Position numbers and translations under genes: made by a program. Below, piece by piece: positions 9,121 through 18,118 of a stretch of DNA of 64,000 nucleotides. Below the pieces are notes generated by a model. It saw nothing but the letters and a program-made list of their open reading frames with translations. It did not search any database and was not told the origin of the DNA. The first letter of the stretch is position 1; every line of letters begins with the position of its first letter. This stretch comes from Anaerolineaceae bacterium (GTDB taxonomy: Bacteria; Chloroflexota; Anaerolineae; Promineifilales; Promineifilaceae), in the NCBI GenBank assembly GCA_002699125.1, contig PABI01000129.1, positions 1 through 64,000 of the forward strand, read 5' to 3'.

Positions 9121-9683
9121 GCCACACGCTCCTCGATAGGCTGAGAGGGCTGGGGTACTAAAATCTGCTGCAATCGGGCCAGGCCGCGATGCTGCAGCGA
9201 TTTCACGGCCCCGATTGGTTTCTCCATCAGGGCGGCCACTTCTGCGTTGGAAAAGCCTTCTAAAAATTTGAGGGTGATGACCTGCTGCTGCTCCGGCGTA
9301 AGCGTTTGCAGGGCGGTGATGACCTGTTCGCCCAAGAGGTGTTGCTCGGCCAGCTGGCACGGTGTGGTGCCGTCGCTGGGCAGGGTGTCGGCCAGGGGCA
9401 GGTGGTTGCGGTGCGCCTGCCGCCGGTAATAGTCGATGACCAGGTTGTGGGCGGTGCGGTAAAGCCATGCCTTGAGCTGCGTCTCCGGCCCGTTGCCGTT
9501 TTTGATGGCCGCCAGGAACCGCTCGAAGACAACGGCCGTTAATTCCCGCGCTGTCTCGGCATCATTGACCTGCCGGATGATGTAGCGGTAGAGCAGGGGG
9601 TGGTATTGATCGTAAACGGCCGTTAACGCCGCACGATCAAAGTTCCGGGCCTGTTGCAGCAGCTTGTCGTCACAATTCTTCAC
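9117..9683 (-). CDS. ECF-type sigma-70 family RNA polymerase sigma factor
   Basis: About 188 residues with sigma region 2 (DQYHPLLYRYIIRQVNDAET, then LKAWLYRTAHNLVIDYYRRQ) and region 4 (LTPEQQQVITLKFLEGFSNA, then EVAALMEKPIGAVKSLQHRG), which bind the -10 and -35 elements. No regions 1 or 3 are present, as expected for group 4 (ECF) factors. The frame begins with three in-phase GTG codons (9695, 9689, 9683); the last is preferred because GAGGG lies six bases upstream. The stop overlaps the start of the DUF5667 membrane protein. A small palindrome with ATCCTA arms sits near 9737-9752 in the upstream DNA. It probably controls its own operon and envelope genes; targets are unknown. Confidence 0.9.
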   Translation of the reverse strand: MKNCDDKLLQQARNFDRAALTAVYDQYHPLLYRYIIRQVNDAETARELTAVVFERFLAAIKNGNGPETQLKAWLYRTAHNLVIDYYRRQAHRNHLPLADTLPSDGTTPCQLAEQHLLGEQVITALQTLTPEQQQVITLKFLEGFSNAEVAALMEKPIGAVKSLQHRGLARLQQILVPQPSQPIEERVA

Positions 9684-10074
9684 GGTCACCCTCACCCATT
9701 ACAGACGTATGAGGCAGGCAAAAGATACGGGCAAAAATCCTACCTATAGGATACAAAAAAGTATGAAGAAATTGTGTAGTCCCTTCGTAATTAGCCCAGC
9801 AAGGCACGACAAACTGTCCAACATTTCCTATTGTTGTTTATGCTCGCTGCTGTCTATACTGACTTAACGATTTTGTGGTGTCCAAGCAAATCACAGAAAA
9901 ACTTTGAAATGGCATGCAAGATTTCTCGTGATTTGCTCAAGTAAAAGCCAAATGTGGGCTCATCCTGATTTAAAAAACTTCTTGGCTTTTACACAATTGC
10001 AGCTTCAAGTTGATCTCTTCCCCAATTTTAAAGAAGCCTGGCTGCAACAAATGAGAAGGAAAAGAAGAAAAACG
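9684..10074. other. divergent intergenic region, no gene seen
   Basis: This 390-bp spacer separates the minus-strand sigma operon from the plus-strand kinase. A possible plus-strand promoter reads TTGTTG near 9832 with TATACT about 18 bp later. The frame of the kinase stays open back to 9904 but the extra N-terminus has no family character, so it is not counted as coding. Confidence 0.4.
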
Positions 10075-11268
10075 ATGAATTCAACCACCAACTTCGGAAC
10101 AGATTTTGCGCCAGCAAAAAAAGCATCTGCTGAGACGCTATTGAAACAGGCTGAGGAAGTTGAGAAAATTTATCAACTGGATCAGATGTTTTCGGCCGTT
10201 CCCAACCCGGTTATTATCCTGAACGAAACGCGCCAGATTGTATATGCCAATTCAGCCTTTCGGGAGATTGTTCATGTGACAAATTGGCATGAAGTTCTGG
10301 GATTGCGGCTGGGTGAAGCCATCCAGTGTATCCACGCGTTTGAGGAACCAGGCGGCTGTGGCACAACAGAGTTTTGCAGCCAGTGTGGCGCAGTGAAAGC
10401 GATGCTCATGGCACAAAAAGGGATAGCAGACGTTCAGGAGTGCCGTATTTTGGCCAACCGTGACGAAAACATTGTGGCTCTGGATTTACGCGTGTGGGCC
10501 ACGCCTTCACAATTTGGTGATGAACCGTATACCGTTTTTTCAATTGCTGATATTAGTGACGAGAAACGCCGTCGTGTGTTGGAGCGCATCTTTTTTCACG
10601 ACATCACCAATACGGCCAGTGCCATTCAGGGATTGGCGGATCTGTTTGTTGTTTCTGAAGACCCGGCGGAATGGCGAGAATTAAGTATGGATACCATGTT
10701 GGTGCAGGCATCTGCCCAGCTCGTGGATGAAATTCAGGCCCAGGCTCAGCTGATGGCAGCCGAAAGTGGTGAGTTGGCTGTAGAGCCAACCCCGTTTTAC
10801 ACCAAAGAGCTGCTACAACGCACGATTGACCTGTATCAAAATCATCGCGTTGCTGAGGGACGGCTGATTGCGCTGGATAGCGCTTCGGAGAATGTTATCA
10901 TATGGTCTGATCGGGCGTTGCTGGGCCGCGTAGTGGGGAACATGATCAAAAACGGGCTTGAAGCATCCGCTCCCGGTGAAACGGTGACAGTGGGCTGCGA
11001 ACAATATTATGATTACGTTCGGTTTTGGGTGTACAATCCCAAAGCAATGCCGCGGCACATTCAGCTACAGGTTTTTCAACGCTCATTCTCTACGAAGGGA
11101 AACGGCCGTGGCCTGGGCACCTACAGCATGAAGCTGCTAACCGAAACGTATTTGCAAGGCCGCATCTCATTTGAATCAACGCCGGAAAAGGGGACAACTT
11201 TCATGGTCACTTATCCCCTGGAATGGCGTGATGTCACTGCTCCTGAGCTACTCCCTTGTCAAGGGTAA
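10075..11268 (+). CDS. PAS-domain sensor histidine kinase with Cys cluster
   Basis: About 397 residues from ATG 10075; an ATG at 10051 or the open frame from 9904 are alternatives, but homology-like sequence begins after 10075. A PAS domain (FSAVPNPVIILNETRQIVYA, then NSAFREI) contains a cysteine-rich insert (CIHAFEE then GGCGTTEFCSQCGAV), likely a metal or redox site. The phosphoacceptor histidine is in FFHDITNTASAIQG. The ATPase part has the N box NMIKNGLEAS and KGNGRGLGTYSMKLL; the usual DxGxG motif is replaced by YNPKAMP, as in a known subgroup of kinases with this FHDITN box. There is no membrane segment, so it is a cytoplasmic sensor. No response regulator gene is adjacent. Confidence 0.85.
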   Translation: MNSTTNFGTDFAPAKKASAETLLKQAEEVEKIYQLDQMFSAVPNPVIILNETRQIVYANSAFREIVHVTNWHEVLGLRLGEAIQCIHAFEEPGGCGTTEFCSQCGAVKAMLMAQKGIADVQECRILANRDENIVALDLRVWATPSQFGDEPYTVFSIADISDEKRRRVLERIFFHDITNTASAIQGLADLFVVSEDPAEWRELSMDTMLVQASAQLVDEIQAQAQLMAAESGELAVEPTPFYTKELLQRTIDLYQNHRVAEGRLIALDSASENVIIWSDRALLGRVVGNMIKNGLEASAPGETVTVGCEQYYDYVRFWVYNPKAMPRHIQLQVFQRSFSTKGNGRGLGTYSMKLLTETYLQGRISFESTPEKGTTFMVTYPLEWRDVTAPELLPCQG

Positions 11269-11410
11269 ATCAACAAATTTACTCTTTTTTTCTTTAGCCG
11301 AGCCTATTTTCTAGTATACTCAAGAAGGTTTGTTCAGAATAAGCGTTGCACCATGACATCATGGAACCAAGCGGTAACCTACTTTTGTATAAAATGGTCG
11401 GAAGAAATTT

Positions 11411-13324
11411 ATGACCTCTGAGATAAACAGGACAAGGTTAGGCATCACATTTAATAGAATTGCGCGGGATATTGTGGACGCGCTGGGCTATGTAGGTGCC
11501 ATGGTTGCTCTGCTCGAAGAGGACGGCGCCTTGCCAGTTTATGCTTTTTACGTCGATCCCAATCTGGCCACAATAGAACAGGTTCATCAATGGGAAGATC
11601 GCATTTCAAAAGTATTGCGAAAGCCCATCTCTTTGTCTGATCCGAAATCGGCGCGGGTCCATGTAAATGATAAGCAATACAAGGACAACTTAAGTGTTCA
11701 GGCCTTCCAGAGTAAAAAACCGCTCGTAAAAGATGATTTGTTTTCGCTTTTCACACCGGTCATCCCCGCCAACAAACTCACAAAATCTATTGTAAATGGC
11801 GTGATTCAGCCGGCGCTGGGCATCAAAGAAGTGGTCGCCGTGCCCTTCTTTTTGGATTCGCTAAACGGCAAAGAGCCGGAAATTGTAGGCAATTTGTTTG
11901 CCGCCAAAAGAACGACGATTTCGCCGCAGGATGTACAGGTATTGATCTCGTTTGGTCGCCATGCGGCGGCCGCCATTGAAATTGAGCGGCGGCGTTTGCA
12001 GGTTTTGCAGGTGGCCAAGCATCTTACCACCGAAATTCAGACCAAAATAAGAAAAGAACAAAATATGCTCCAGCAAATTGCCGAGGGGGTTGTCAACGTG
12101 CTTGGCTACGTTGGGGCGATGGTGGCCACGTACAATCAGGATGATGACTCGCTGCCGGTGCAGGCCTTTTACGTCGATCCGCAGTTGGCGACGCTTGAGC
12201 AAATACACACCTGGGAAAATAGACTGTCCACACTTTTGGGTAAGAAGATCAGTATCTCTGATCCGGATGTGGCGAAGGTGTACATCAATAAACCGGGCTA
12301 CGAAGATAATTTAAGCGTCCAGGCAGTAAAACAGTTTAAACCAATCGTAAACGATGATCTATCAACCCTGTTCACGCCGATTGTGCCGGTAAACAAGTTA
12401 ACCAAACCGGTCATTTCGCTCGTGCAAAAGGCACTGAAAATTTCAGAGGTTATCGCTATTCCCTTTTTCCTTATTGCTCCCGATGGGGGCGATCCGCAAA
12501 TTGTGGGTAATTTATTTGCCGCCACCCGGCACCCTTCGGGGTTTCAGAATGAAGAAATTGAGCTGCTTCAAGCATTTGGCCAGCAGGCTGCGGCGGGCAT
12601 TTTTAATGCGCAGCTTTACCGGGAGATTGATGAACAGCGGCAGGTGGCGCAAGTATTCGGCACCATGGCTTTTAGTGCTTCCAAATCAATTCATCAATTT
12701 AGAAACGACATTGGGTTTGTTCGCGGGCACCTGCAACTGTTGCCCTATCTTGAGCAATTTCCAGAAGCGCAAAGAAATGAAATCATTGCTTCGACGCCAC
12801 GGGCGATTGAACGCTTAGATGACATTCGTGATCGTCTTGATCAATTGCATGAGCCGTGGCGGCCGGTAAAACCCAAACCAACGAGTATCAACACCTGTTT
12901 GGAAAACGCCCGCCAAAAGCTTGCTCCGGAGCTTGCTTTTGATATTGACGTGAAAATGCACCTAAACGACGCTTTGCCCCTAGTAGAAACCTCGGCAGAT
13001 ATGTTGACTGAAGCGTTTAGCATTCTCATAAAAAATGCGGTGGAGGCAATTCAGGCAGCAAGAAGCGATGATGGATTATTGACCATATCAAGTGATTTGG
13101 CAGATGATTCCCACATTTTGGTCAAAGTGGAAGACAATGGTTCCGGGATCAAAGAAGAAAATCTCAAGAATGTTTTCAAAATGCGTTGGAGCACCAAAGA
13201 AACGGGCTTGGGCTTTGGCTTATTTTGGGCCAATGATTTTATTGAAGGTCTGGGCGGGAAGATTGAAGTGGAGAGCATCTGGCAAGAAGGCACCACTTTT
13301 CAGATTTATCTTCCGGTGAAGTAA
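11411..13324 (+). CDS. histidine kinase with two tandem GAF-like sensor domains
   Basis: A 637-residue soluble kinase. Residues 1-205 and 215-415 are two copies of the same GAF-like domain: both contain LGYVGAMVA, AFYVDP(N/Q)LAT, (K/Y)xDNLSVQA, DDL(F/S) and a VGNLFAA(K/T)R strand, so they arose by internal duplication. The H box lies near SASKSIHQFRNDIGFVRGHL (about 425-444). The ATPase domain shows NAVEAI, VEDNGSGI and TGLGFGLFWAN. ATG 11411 has GGAAG seven bases upstream. It follows the PAS kinase by 142 bp, and a TATAAA-like box near 11387 suggests its own promoter. The ligand is unknown; a small molecule or redox signal is typical for GAF pairs. Confidence 0.87.
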   Translation: MTSEINRTRLGITFNRIARDIVDALGYVGAMVALLEEDGALPVYAFYVDPNLATIEQVHQWEDRISKVLRKPISLSDPKSARVHVNDKQYKDNLSVQAFQSKKPLVKDDLFSLFTPVIPANKLTKSIVNGVIQPALGIKEVVAVPFFLDSLNGKEPEIVGNLFAAKRTTISPQDVQVLISFGRHAAAAIEIERRRLQVLQVAKHLTTEIQTKIRKEQNMLQQIAEGVVNVLGYVGAMVATYNQDDDSLPVQAFYVDPQLATLEQIHTWENRLSTLLGKKISISDPDVAKVYINKPGYEDNLSVQAVKQFKPIVNDDLSTLFTPIVPVNKLTKPVISLVQKALKISEVIAIPFFLIAPDGGDPQIVGNLFAATRHPSGFQNEEIELLQAFGQQAAAGIFNAQLYREIDEQRQVAQVFGTMAFSASKSIHQFRNDIGFVRGHLQLLPYLEQFPEAQRNEIIASTPRAIERLDDIRDRLDQLHEPWRPVKPKPTSINTCLENARQKLAPELAFDIDVKMHLNDALPLVETSADMLTEAFSILIKNAVEAIQAARSDDGLLTISSDLADDSHILVKVEDNGSGIKEENLKNVFKMRWSTKETGLGFGLFWANDFIEGLGGKIEVESIWQEGTTFQIYLPVK

Positions 13325-13349
13325 GTAGACTTAACGGCTATTTTCCAGC

Positions 13350-14039
13350 CTAAGGCAGCACCCAACTCACCTTGGCCTCTGCCTCATCCGGCAGGCGGCC
13401 TAGCAGCCGACCCATTGGCGTGTTGATGTTGGCGCTTAACCGGGCGATGGCCCGCACGGCCGTTATCCCCGGCGGCAGGGCAATAACCACATACACTACC
13501 AGGCTGCCAGCCAGCAACTGCTCCCCGCGCTCCTGAAACGCCCAACTCACGTCGCTTTCGCCCAGGCCATAAACGGTAATGGCCGCCGCCGCGCGCTTGA
13601 GCTTGATCGTCCCTTCCACTTTGGCCAGCGATGCTTCAGCCCCGGCAAATTTGAAGTCTGGCCCCAGGCTGGCTGTGACCTCACCTTCTTGCGTTGTGGT
13701 TGTGGTTGGGGGATAGGCGTCGTAGGCGATGGGGCGAGGGCCGCTGCCGCTGGGGTAGAGTGACACGCTGAAATCGGTGCGGAGGACGCGGTGGCCGGTG
13801 CCCGGTCGAAGCGAAAAGGGAAACCGGGCCAGCCCGTACCGCTGGCCGTTGCTGCTGCCCATCGCCTGAACCCCCACCTGCTCCGGCGGTGCTGGCGTGC
13901 CTAGCGTCCAGTACGTTGGCTGGCCGATGCTGGCCTGCGGCTTGTCCTTGCCACGCACGGCAAACGCTTCCCCGCTAGCTTCCAATGCGCCTTCCCACGC
14001 TGTCTCAAATCCTAGTTGTGTATCATCAATGGTTAACAC
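13350..14039 (-). CDS. uncharacterised CHAT-associated protein, 229 aa
   Basis: A 229-residue protein with no recognised domain, no signal peptide and no long hydrophobic helix at the N-terminus. The C-terminal half looks beta-strand rich, with one moderately hydrophobic stretch SLVVYVVIALPPGITAVRAI (about 178-197). Translation begins at GTG 14039 with AAGGAG about nine bases upstream. It lies 94 bp downstream of the CHAT-STAND gene on the same strand, separated by a palindromic repeat, so the two are probably co-transcribed. Because CHAT proteases often sit next to the protein they cleave or activate, it is a candidate substrate or effector, but this is inference. It lacks the N-terminal Met-Cys typical of bacterial gasdermins. 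Confidence 0.7.
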   Translation of the reverse strand: MLTIDDTQLGFETAWEGALEASGEAFAVRGKDKPQASIGQPTYWTLGTPAPPEQVGVQAMGSSNGQRYGLARFPFSLRPGTGHRVLRTDFSVSLYPSGSGPRPIAYDAYPPTTTTTQEGEVTASLGPDFKFAGAEASLAKVEGTIKLKRAAAAITVYGLGESDVSWAFQERGEQLLAGSLVVYVVIALPPGITAVRAIARLSANINTPMGRLLGRLPDEAEAKVSWVLP

Positions 14040-14067
14040 GAGCTATGTCTCCTTGTGGTTCCTGGAG

Positions 14068-14119
14068 GTGCGACGCACTTGTTCCGGTGTGGATTTCGCT
14101 GAGAGAAAGTGCGTCGCAC
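14068..14119. repeat. inverted repeat between CHAT gene and its partner
   Basis: GTGCGACGCACTT at 14068-14080 and AAGTGCGTCGCAC at 14107-14119 are perfect complements with a 26-nt loop. Each arm is itself almost palindromic. It fills the gap between the two genes and could slow or process the shared transcript. No T-tract follows. Confidence 0.7.
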
Positions 14120-14133
14120 TTGGCTGCTCCTGG

Positions 14134-17100
14134 CTATGCACCCAACGCCTGATTAATGTCTTGTAGCAGGCGCTGGGTTTGTTCGATCATGTCGGCGGCG
14201 CGGTTGCCATAGACCTGGAAATTGCGCAGGGCTGCCTCGGCGTAGGCGCGGGCATCGGCCAGCCGGTTATGCTGGTAGAGCGTCAACGCTACACTGAAGC
14301 GCGTTTCCCCTGCGCTGTACATATTACCTACCCGTTCCATATAGTTGATGGTCTTCTGCCAATGTTCCAAAGCGCGGTCTGTTTGCCTGACAGAGGAGTA
14401 AATAACGCCTAATTGGTGGTGAGACACTGCTAGGTCGTTGATGGCATTAGCAGGTAGTAGCGCCAGCGCCTTTTGGTAATAATCCAAGGCGGCGTTAAGG
14501 TGGGTGAGCAGTTCCGCCTCCGCCGCGTCCATCGCCTGCGTCTCCCTAAAACGCTCGTAGGCCACATATCCCAGCTGATTAAGGCATTTGCCGCGACCTA
14601 ATCTGTCGCTATCATCCTGCATATCCAGGCTGCGACTGTACCATTGTTCCGCTGTACCCAGATCGCGTAGTGCGGGGAGGACCGTGTAGGCGGTTCCCAG
14701 GTTGAATGCGGCCATCGATTCAACGTAATGGTCACCAACCCTTCTCACTAGATCTAATTCTTCCCTATAAATTTTCACACATTCAGGATCTTGCAAATGA
14801 TCCCTCATTATGTTACCCAGATAGTGAAGCGACACTGCCAGTGAGCGGATCTGGTTCTTCTCTGTATTAGTAAGTTGCTCCGTTTTTGATAGCGCGGCTG
14901 TTGCCTTTTCTCGACTCCAATCCACTGCTTTTCTCTGCAGCTTCTCCGCTTCCGTCCAGTTACGTTTCTCCAGGGCCAGCTTCATACGGTACCCCGTTAC
15001 CAAGTCCCACTGTTCCTCCCTCCCTGGCCTTGGGTCATCCGTGGTCAGGTCTACAAAGTCAGGCACAATCTCGTCTACTGACCGCGCCCACTCGCCGCGA
15101 CGGCCGGTGTGATCGTACAGTACACTCAGACCCTGCATCGTGTTGATCACCGCTCTCCACCAGCCGTGCCACCGAGCCAGGCGGCGGGCATGGCGTAAGT
15201 TGGCCTCCTCCGCTCTCAAGATGCCTATTACGTCGCGGTTGCCGCGTTCATACTGCCGCCAATAGTAGTTCCCCAGCTGGCCCATTGCTTCCACAAAAGC
15301 ACGAATTGGTTGCTGGTCAGGATGTTCACCGTTTACCGCTAACCGTTCACCGTAATACTGGTCATTGAGCTGTTTAAAATACCAGGGCAGGGCGGGGTGG
15401 ATGCGGTAGAAGCCGCCGCCGAACGCGGTGAGCAGCCCCACTTCGGCGGCGCGGTCGAGCAGGGCAATCACTTGTTCGGGGGTGAGGCCGCGCAGCGCAG
15501 GCACGTGCCATTCATTATCAGGGTCGCCCATTAATTGCAGTGTATGCATAGCCACAAAGCCCTGGAAGAAGTGGAGCAGGGCCAGCTGTTGGCGCTCGGT
15601 CTCGTTGAAGGTGTGGGTAAAGCCGTAGCTGAGGGAGGCACCCAGCGATTTGTCCCGTCCCTGCCCCGGTTCGTCGGCAAAGACGGCCTCGCCGCGGCGC
15701 AGTTGGGCCACGTAGGCGGCAATCTGGTCGGCGCTACTCAGCCCGTCGCGCAGCGCCTGCCCCACCACGGTGGTCAGCGTCAGCGGGTTGCCCTGGGTGT
15801 AGGCTAGCAGCGGTCGCCACTCCTCCACCTCGTCCAGCCGCTTGCCCAGCTTGCCCGCAATGGCCCGCGCCAACTGCACCCGCTCCTGAAAGGGCATTGG
15901 CGGTACCGGGATGCGCGTGGGCAGGTCGCTCAGCCAGCCGCGCTCGTCCCGCCGCGAGGTGAGCAGGAATTTGGCCCGCGTGCCGCGCGCGTCCTGCAAA
16001 AAGCGCTTCAGTGCCGCCTGCTCCGCGTCCGTCCAGTCAGACGGCGTGCCGGTGGGGAAGCCGGCCACCGGCTCCACGTTGTCCCAAATCCAGAGGACGG
16101 GAATCTGGGCCATCACCTGCAAAGCCACAGCACGGCGGTCGTCGTCATCCAGCGCCAGCCAGTGGATGGCGTTCTGCTCCAGCATGGGGCCAAAAATCTG
16201 GCCAAATTTGTCCAGTACCCGGGGCAGCGGCAGGTGACGCTCGAACGTCGTGAAGAGCACCGGTCCGCTGCCACCAGGAAAATCGAGGCCGCCGGTGAGG
16301 GCATACCAGCGGGCAAATTCGGCAGCGGTGGTCGTTTTGCCGCTGCCAGCGTAGGCGTGCAGCAGCACGACGGTGTCGTGGTCAAAGGCGCGGTCCAGGG
16401 CCAGCAGAGTTTCGTCACGGCCGAAAAAACCGACGTCCGGCGCGGCGGGCATCTCCTGGTCCACGGCCCCTTCGGCGCTGGCGCTTTCCCCCGCCGCCAG
16501 GGTGATGTGCAGGCCGTCGTCGCCGGCCTGCGGCGGGAAGAGCTGCAGCGGCGCAGCCTCGTACACCACCGGCACCGGCCAATCGCGCAGCGGCCGCGGC
16601 TGGAAGGCGATTTCGCGCATGGGCTGGGCGTCGAGCTGCTGGCGGCCGCGGGTCACCGCCTGGCCGAGCGGCCGTCCCTGCACCAGCGCCGCGTACAAAT
16701 CGGCCACAAACTGCGCCGCCGTGACCACGTAGACGTTGTAGCGCATGGCCACCACCCCGGCCACGCCGGCGTCAATCACCTCCTGCGCCAGCGAGCCAAA
16801 GGCGCGCACGTTGTCATGCACGCTGGCCGGTTCTGCGTCTGCGGGCGCGTCGTCAGCGGCGGGGTCCGGCTGGGGCGGCGGTTCGGCGTGGGCGGAGCGG
16901 CAGGCGTTGAGCACCAACACCGGCACGTTGGCGCCCACCAGCAGCTTGCCCAGCGCCGGGCCGTCCACAAGCTGGCTGTTGTCCTCCCGATCCGGATTCT
17001 CGAAAAGCAGGTAGCCGTGCTTGCCGCCGCGCGGTCCGCTGAGCAGCAGCGGGCTAAGCCGCCGCCAGATGGCGCCGCCGGATTCGGGCGTGTCAATGTA

Positions 17101-17805
17101 GGTGCCGTGGCCGTCGAAGTGGACGATGTGGTAGGGACGGCCCGCATCTTTGGCGCGGTTCAGCGCCTTACTCAACTGCTCGAAGGTGGGCGGGCGCAGC
17201 ACGTCCAGGTCGAAGCGCTGCCGCGCCGCCCCGCTCAACCCCTTCACCAACTGGCCGGCCACGGAGCGGAAAGGCACGTCTTCATCCCGGCCGGGGCGGG
17301 CGATGACCAGCAAAATGCGGATGGGGTCGTCGGGGTTGAGCGTGGGGCAGTACGGTTTTTGCGCCGTTTGTGGATGGCTGCGCACAAAGACGGGCGCGCG
17401 CAGCGCCAGATGCACGCCCGTTTTCGGGTCGCGCAGCAGCTCCCAGGGGATGGCGGCGGCTTCGGCCACGCCGGTGATGATTTCTATGCGGGTGTCGTTG
17501 AGGCGGGCGCGCAGCGTGGCCCACAGGTCGCGGGCGTCGTCGTTGGCCTGGAAGAGGGCGCGGAACAGCAACTCGCCAATCTCGGCCAGCCGCGCCTCGA
17601 TGCGGGCGGCGATCTGCGGCGCGGGGTCCATCGGGTACTGTAAATAATCTTCCAGGTACCAGCGCATGTCTTCCCGATCCTGCGCCGACATCTCAAAGGT
17701 GAATTCGGCGATGGCTTCCTGCGGCAGGCCGTCCCCTTCCAGGCGCAGGCGGGCGCGGTAACGGTTTTCGGCAATGGTTTCCTGGGTCAGGCGCAAGGTC
17801 AGCAT
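14134..17805 (-). CDS. CHAT protease - STAND NTPase - TPR protein
   Basis: A 1223-residue multidomain protein. Residues 1-160 are an N-terminal region (CHAT-associated); 160-420 form a caspase-like CHAT domain with catalytic H233 in HFDGHGTY and C302 in VLVLNACRSAHAE. Residues 460-800 form a STAND-type NTPase with Walker A AYAGSGKTTT (K490), Walker B LWIWDN (D575) and an LLTSRRDERG sensor-like strand. From about 850 to the end are TPR-type helical repeats (for example SLHYLGNIMRDHLQ, AAFNLGTAYTV, LNQLGYVAYERF, SHHQLGVIYSSV). All key residues are intact. This layout is used for signal-triggered proteolysis in prokaryotic immunity or cell-death pathways: TPR senses, NTPase oligomerises, CHAT cuts. 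SD GGAGG precedes ATG 17805. Confidence 0.9.
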   Translation of the reverse strand: MLTLRLTQETIAENRYRARLRLEGDGLPQEAIAEFTFEMSAQDREDMRWYLEDYLQYPMDPAPQIAARIEARLAEIGELLFRALFQANDDARDLWATLRARLNDTRIEIITGVAEAAAIPWELLRDPKTGVHLALRAPVFVRSHPQTAQKPYCPTLNPDDPIRILLVIARPGRDEDVPFRSVAGQLVKGLSGAARQRFDLDVLRPPTFEQLSKALNRAKDAGRPYHIVHFDGHGTYIDTPESGGAIWRRLSPLLLSGPRGGKHGYLLFENPDREDNSQLVDGPALGKLLVGANVPVLVLNACRSAHAEPPPQPDPAADDAPADAEPASVHDNVRAFGSLAQEVIDAGVAGVVAMRYNVYVVTAAQFVADLYAALVQGRPLGQAVTRGRQQLDAQPMREIAFQPRPLRDWPVPVVYEAAPLQLFPPQAGDDGLHITLAAGESASAEGAVDQEMPAAPDVGFFGRDETLLALDRAFDHDTVVLLHAYAGSGKTTTAAEFARWYALTGGLDFPGGSGPVLFTTFERHLPLPRVLDKFGQIFGPMLEQNAIHWLALDDDDRRAVALQVMAQIPVLWIWDNVEPVAGFPTGTPSDWTDAEQAALKRFLQDARGTRAKFLLTSRRDERGWLSDLPTRIPVPPMPFQERVQLARAIAGKLGKRLDEVEEWRPLLAYTQGNPLTLTTVVGQALRDGLSSADQIAAYVAQLRRGEAVFADEPGQGRDKSLGASLSYGFTHTFNETERQQLALLHFFQGFVAMHTLQLMGDPDNEWHVPALRGLTPEQVIALLDRAAEVGLLTAFGGGFYRIHPALPWYFKQLNDQYYGERLAVNGEHPDQQPIRAFVEAMGQLGNYYWRQYERGNRDVIGILRAEEANLRHARRLARWHGWWRAVINTMQGLSVLYDHTGRRGEWARSVDEIVPDFVDLTTDDPRPGREEQWDLVTGYRMKLALEKRNWTEAEKLQRKAVDWSREKATAALSKTEQLTNTEKNQIRSLAVSLHYLGNIMRDHLQDPECVKIYREELDLVRRVGDHYVESMAAFNLGTAYTVLPALRDLGTAEQWYSRSLDMQDDSDRLGRGKCLNQLGYVAYERFRETQAMDAAEAELLTHLNAALDYYQKALALLPANAINDLAVSHHQLGVIYSSVRQTDRALEHWQKTINYMERVGNMYSAGETRFSVALTLYQHNRLADARAYAEAALRNFQVYGNRAADMIEQTQRLLQDINQALGA

Positions 17806-17898
17806 GGATCCTCCACTTGTTTAACAACTGGTCGATACGGTTCAGTTTAGAGGGTGGAAATCCGGCTGTCAATGGGGTTGAGCTTCTCAAGGTGACCG

Positions 17899-18108
17899 TC
17901 ACGTCTGGCGACGATTTGAAAGGACGCGAATACGCCCTGCAACCGGTTTAACATCTTTGCTTTCCAGAATGTCGGGGTTGGCGCCGAGGATCATGTCTGT
18001 AAACATACAGAGCATTTCCATGCGCTCTTCCAGGGACAAGGATTGAAACCAGCGAGCCTTGGCCTCTGGCGTTTCTTCGCTGCGACTGTGAGAAATAGAC
18101 GGTTCCAT
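17899..18108 (-). CDS. small conserved-looking protein, 69 aa
   Basis: Starts at ATG 18108, ten bases after the YgiT-type antitoxin stop; the longer open frame to 18201 overlaps that gene and is unlikely. The protein begins MEPSISHSRSEE, is charged, and contains the helix-forming stretch ARWFQSLSLEERMEMLCMFT. No function is recognised. Position as third gene of the DUF4258/YgiT cluster suggests co-expression. The ribosome binding site is weak, so translation may be coupled. Confidence 0.55.
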   Translation of the reverse strand: MEPSISHSRSEETPEAKARWFQSLSLEERMEMLCMFTDMILGANPDILESKDVKPVAGRIRVLSNRRQT

Positions 18109-18118
18109 GGTCTGTGCT

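Noticed and set aside
9121..9468. N-terminal extension of the DUF5667 protein
   Set aside because: The extension overlaps the sigma gene out of frame and has no domain; the ATGA overlap at 9117-9120 gives the natural start.
13350..14039. Bacterial gasdermin as identity of the 229-residue protein
   Set aside because: Size and context fit loosely, but there is no N-terminal Met-Cys and no recognisable gasdermin motif; kept as unknown.
16162..17643. 493-codon plus-strand ORF opposite the CHAT gene
   Set aside because: Antisense to a well-supported gene with catalytic motifs; composition (Arg/Gly/His/Val) is typical of a shadow frame in GC-rich DNA.
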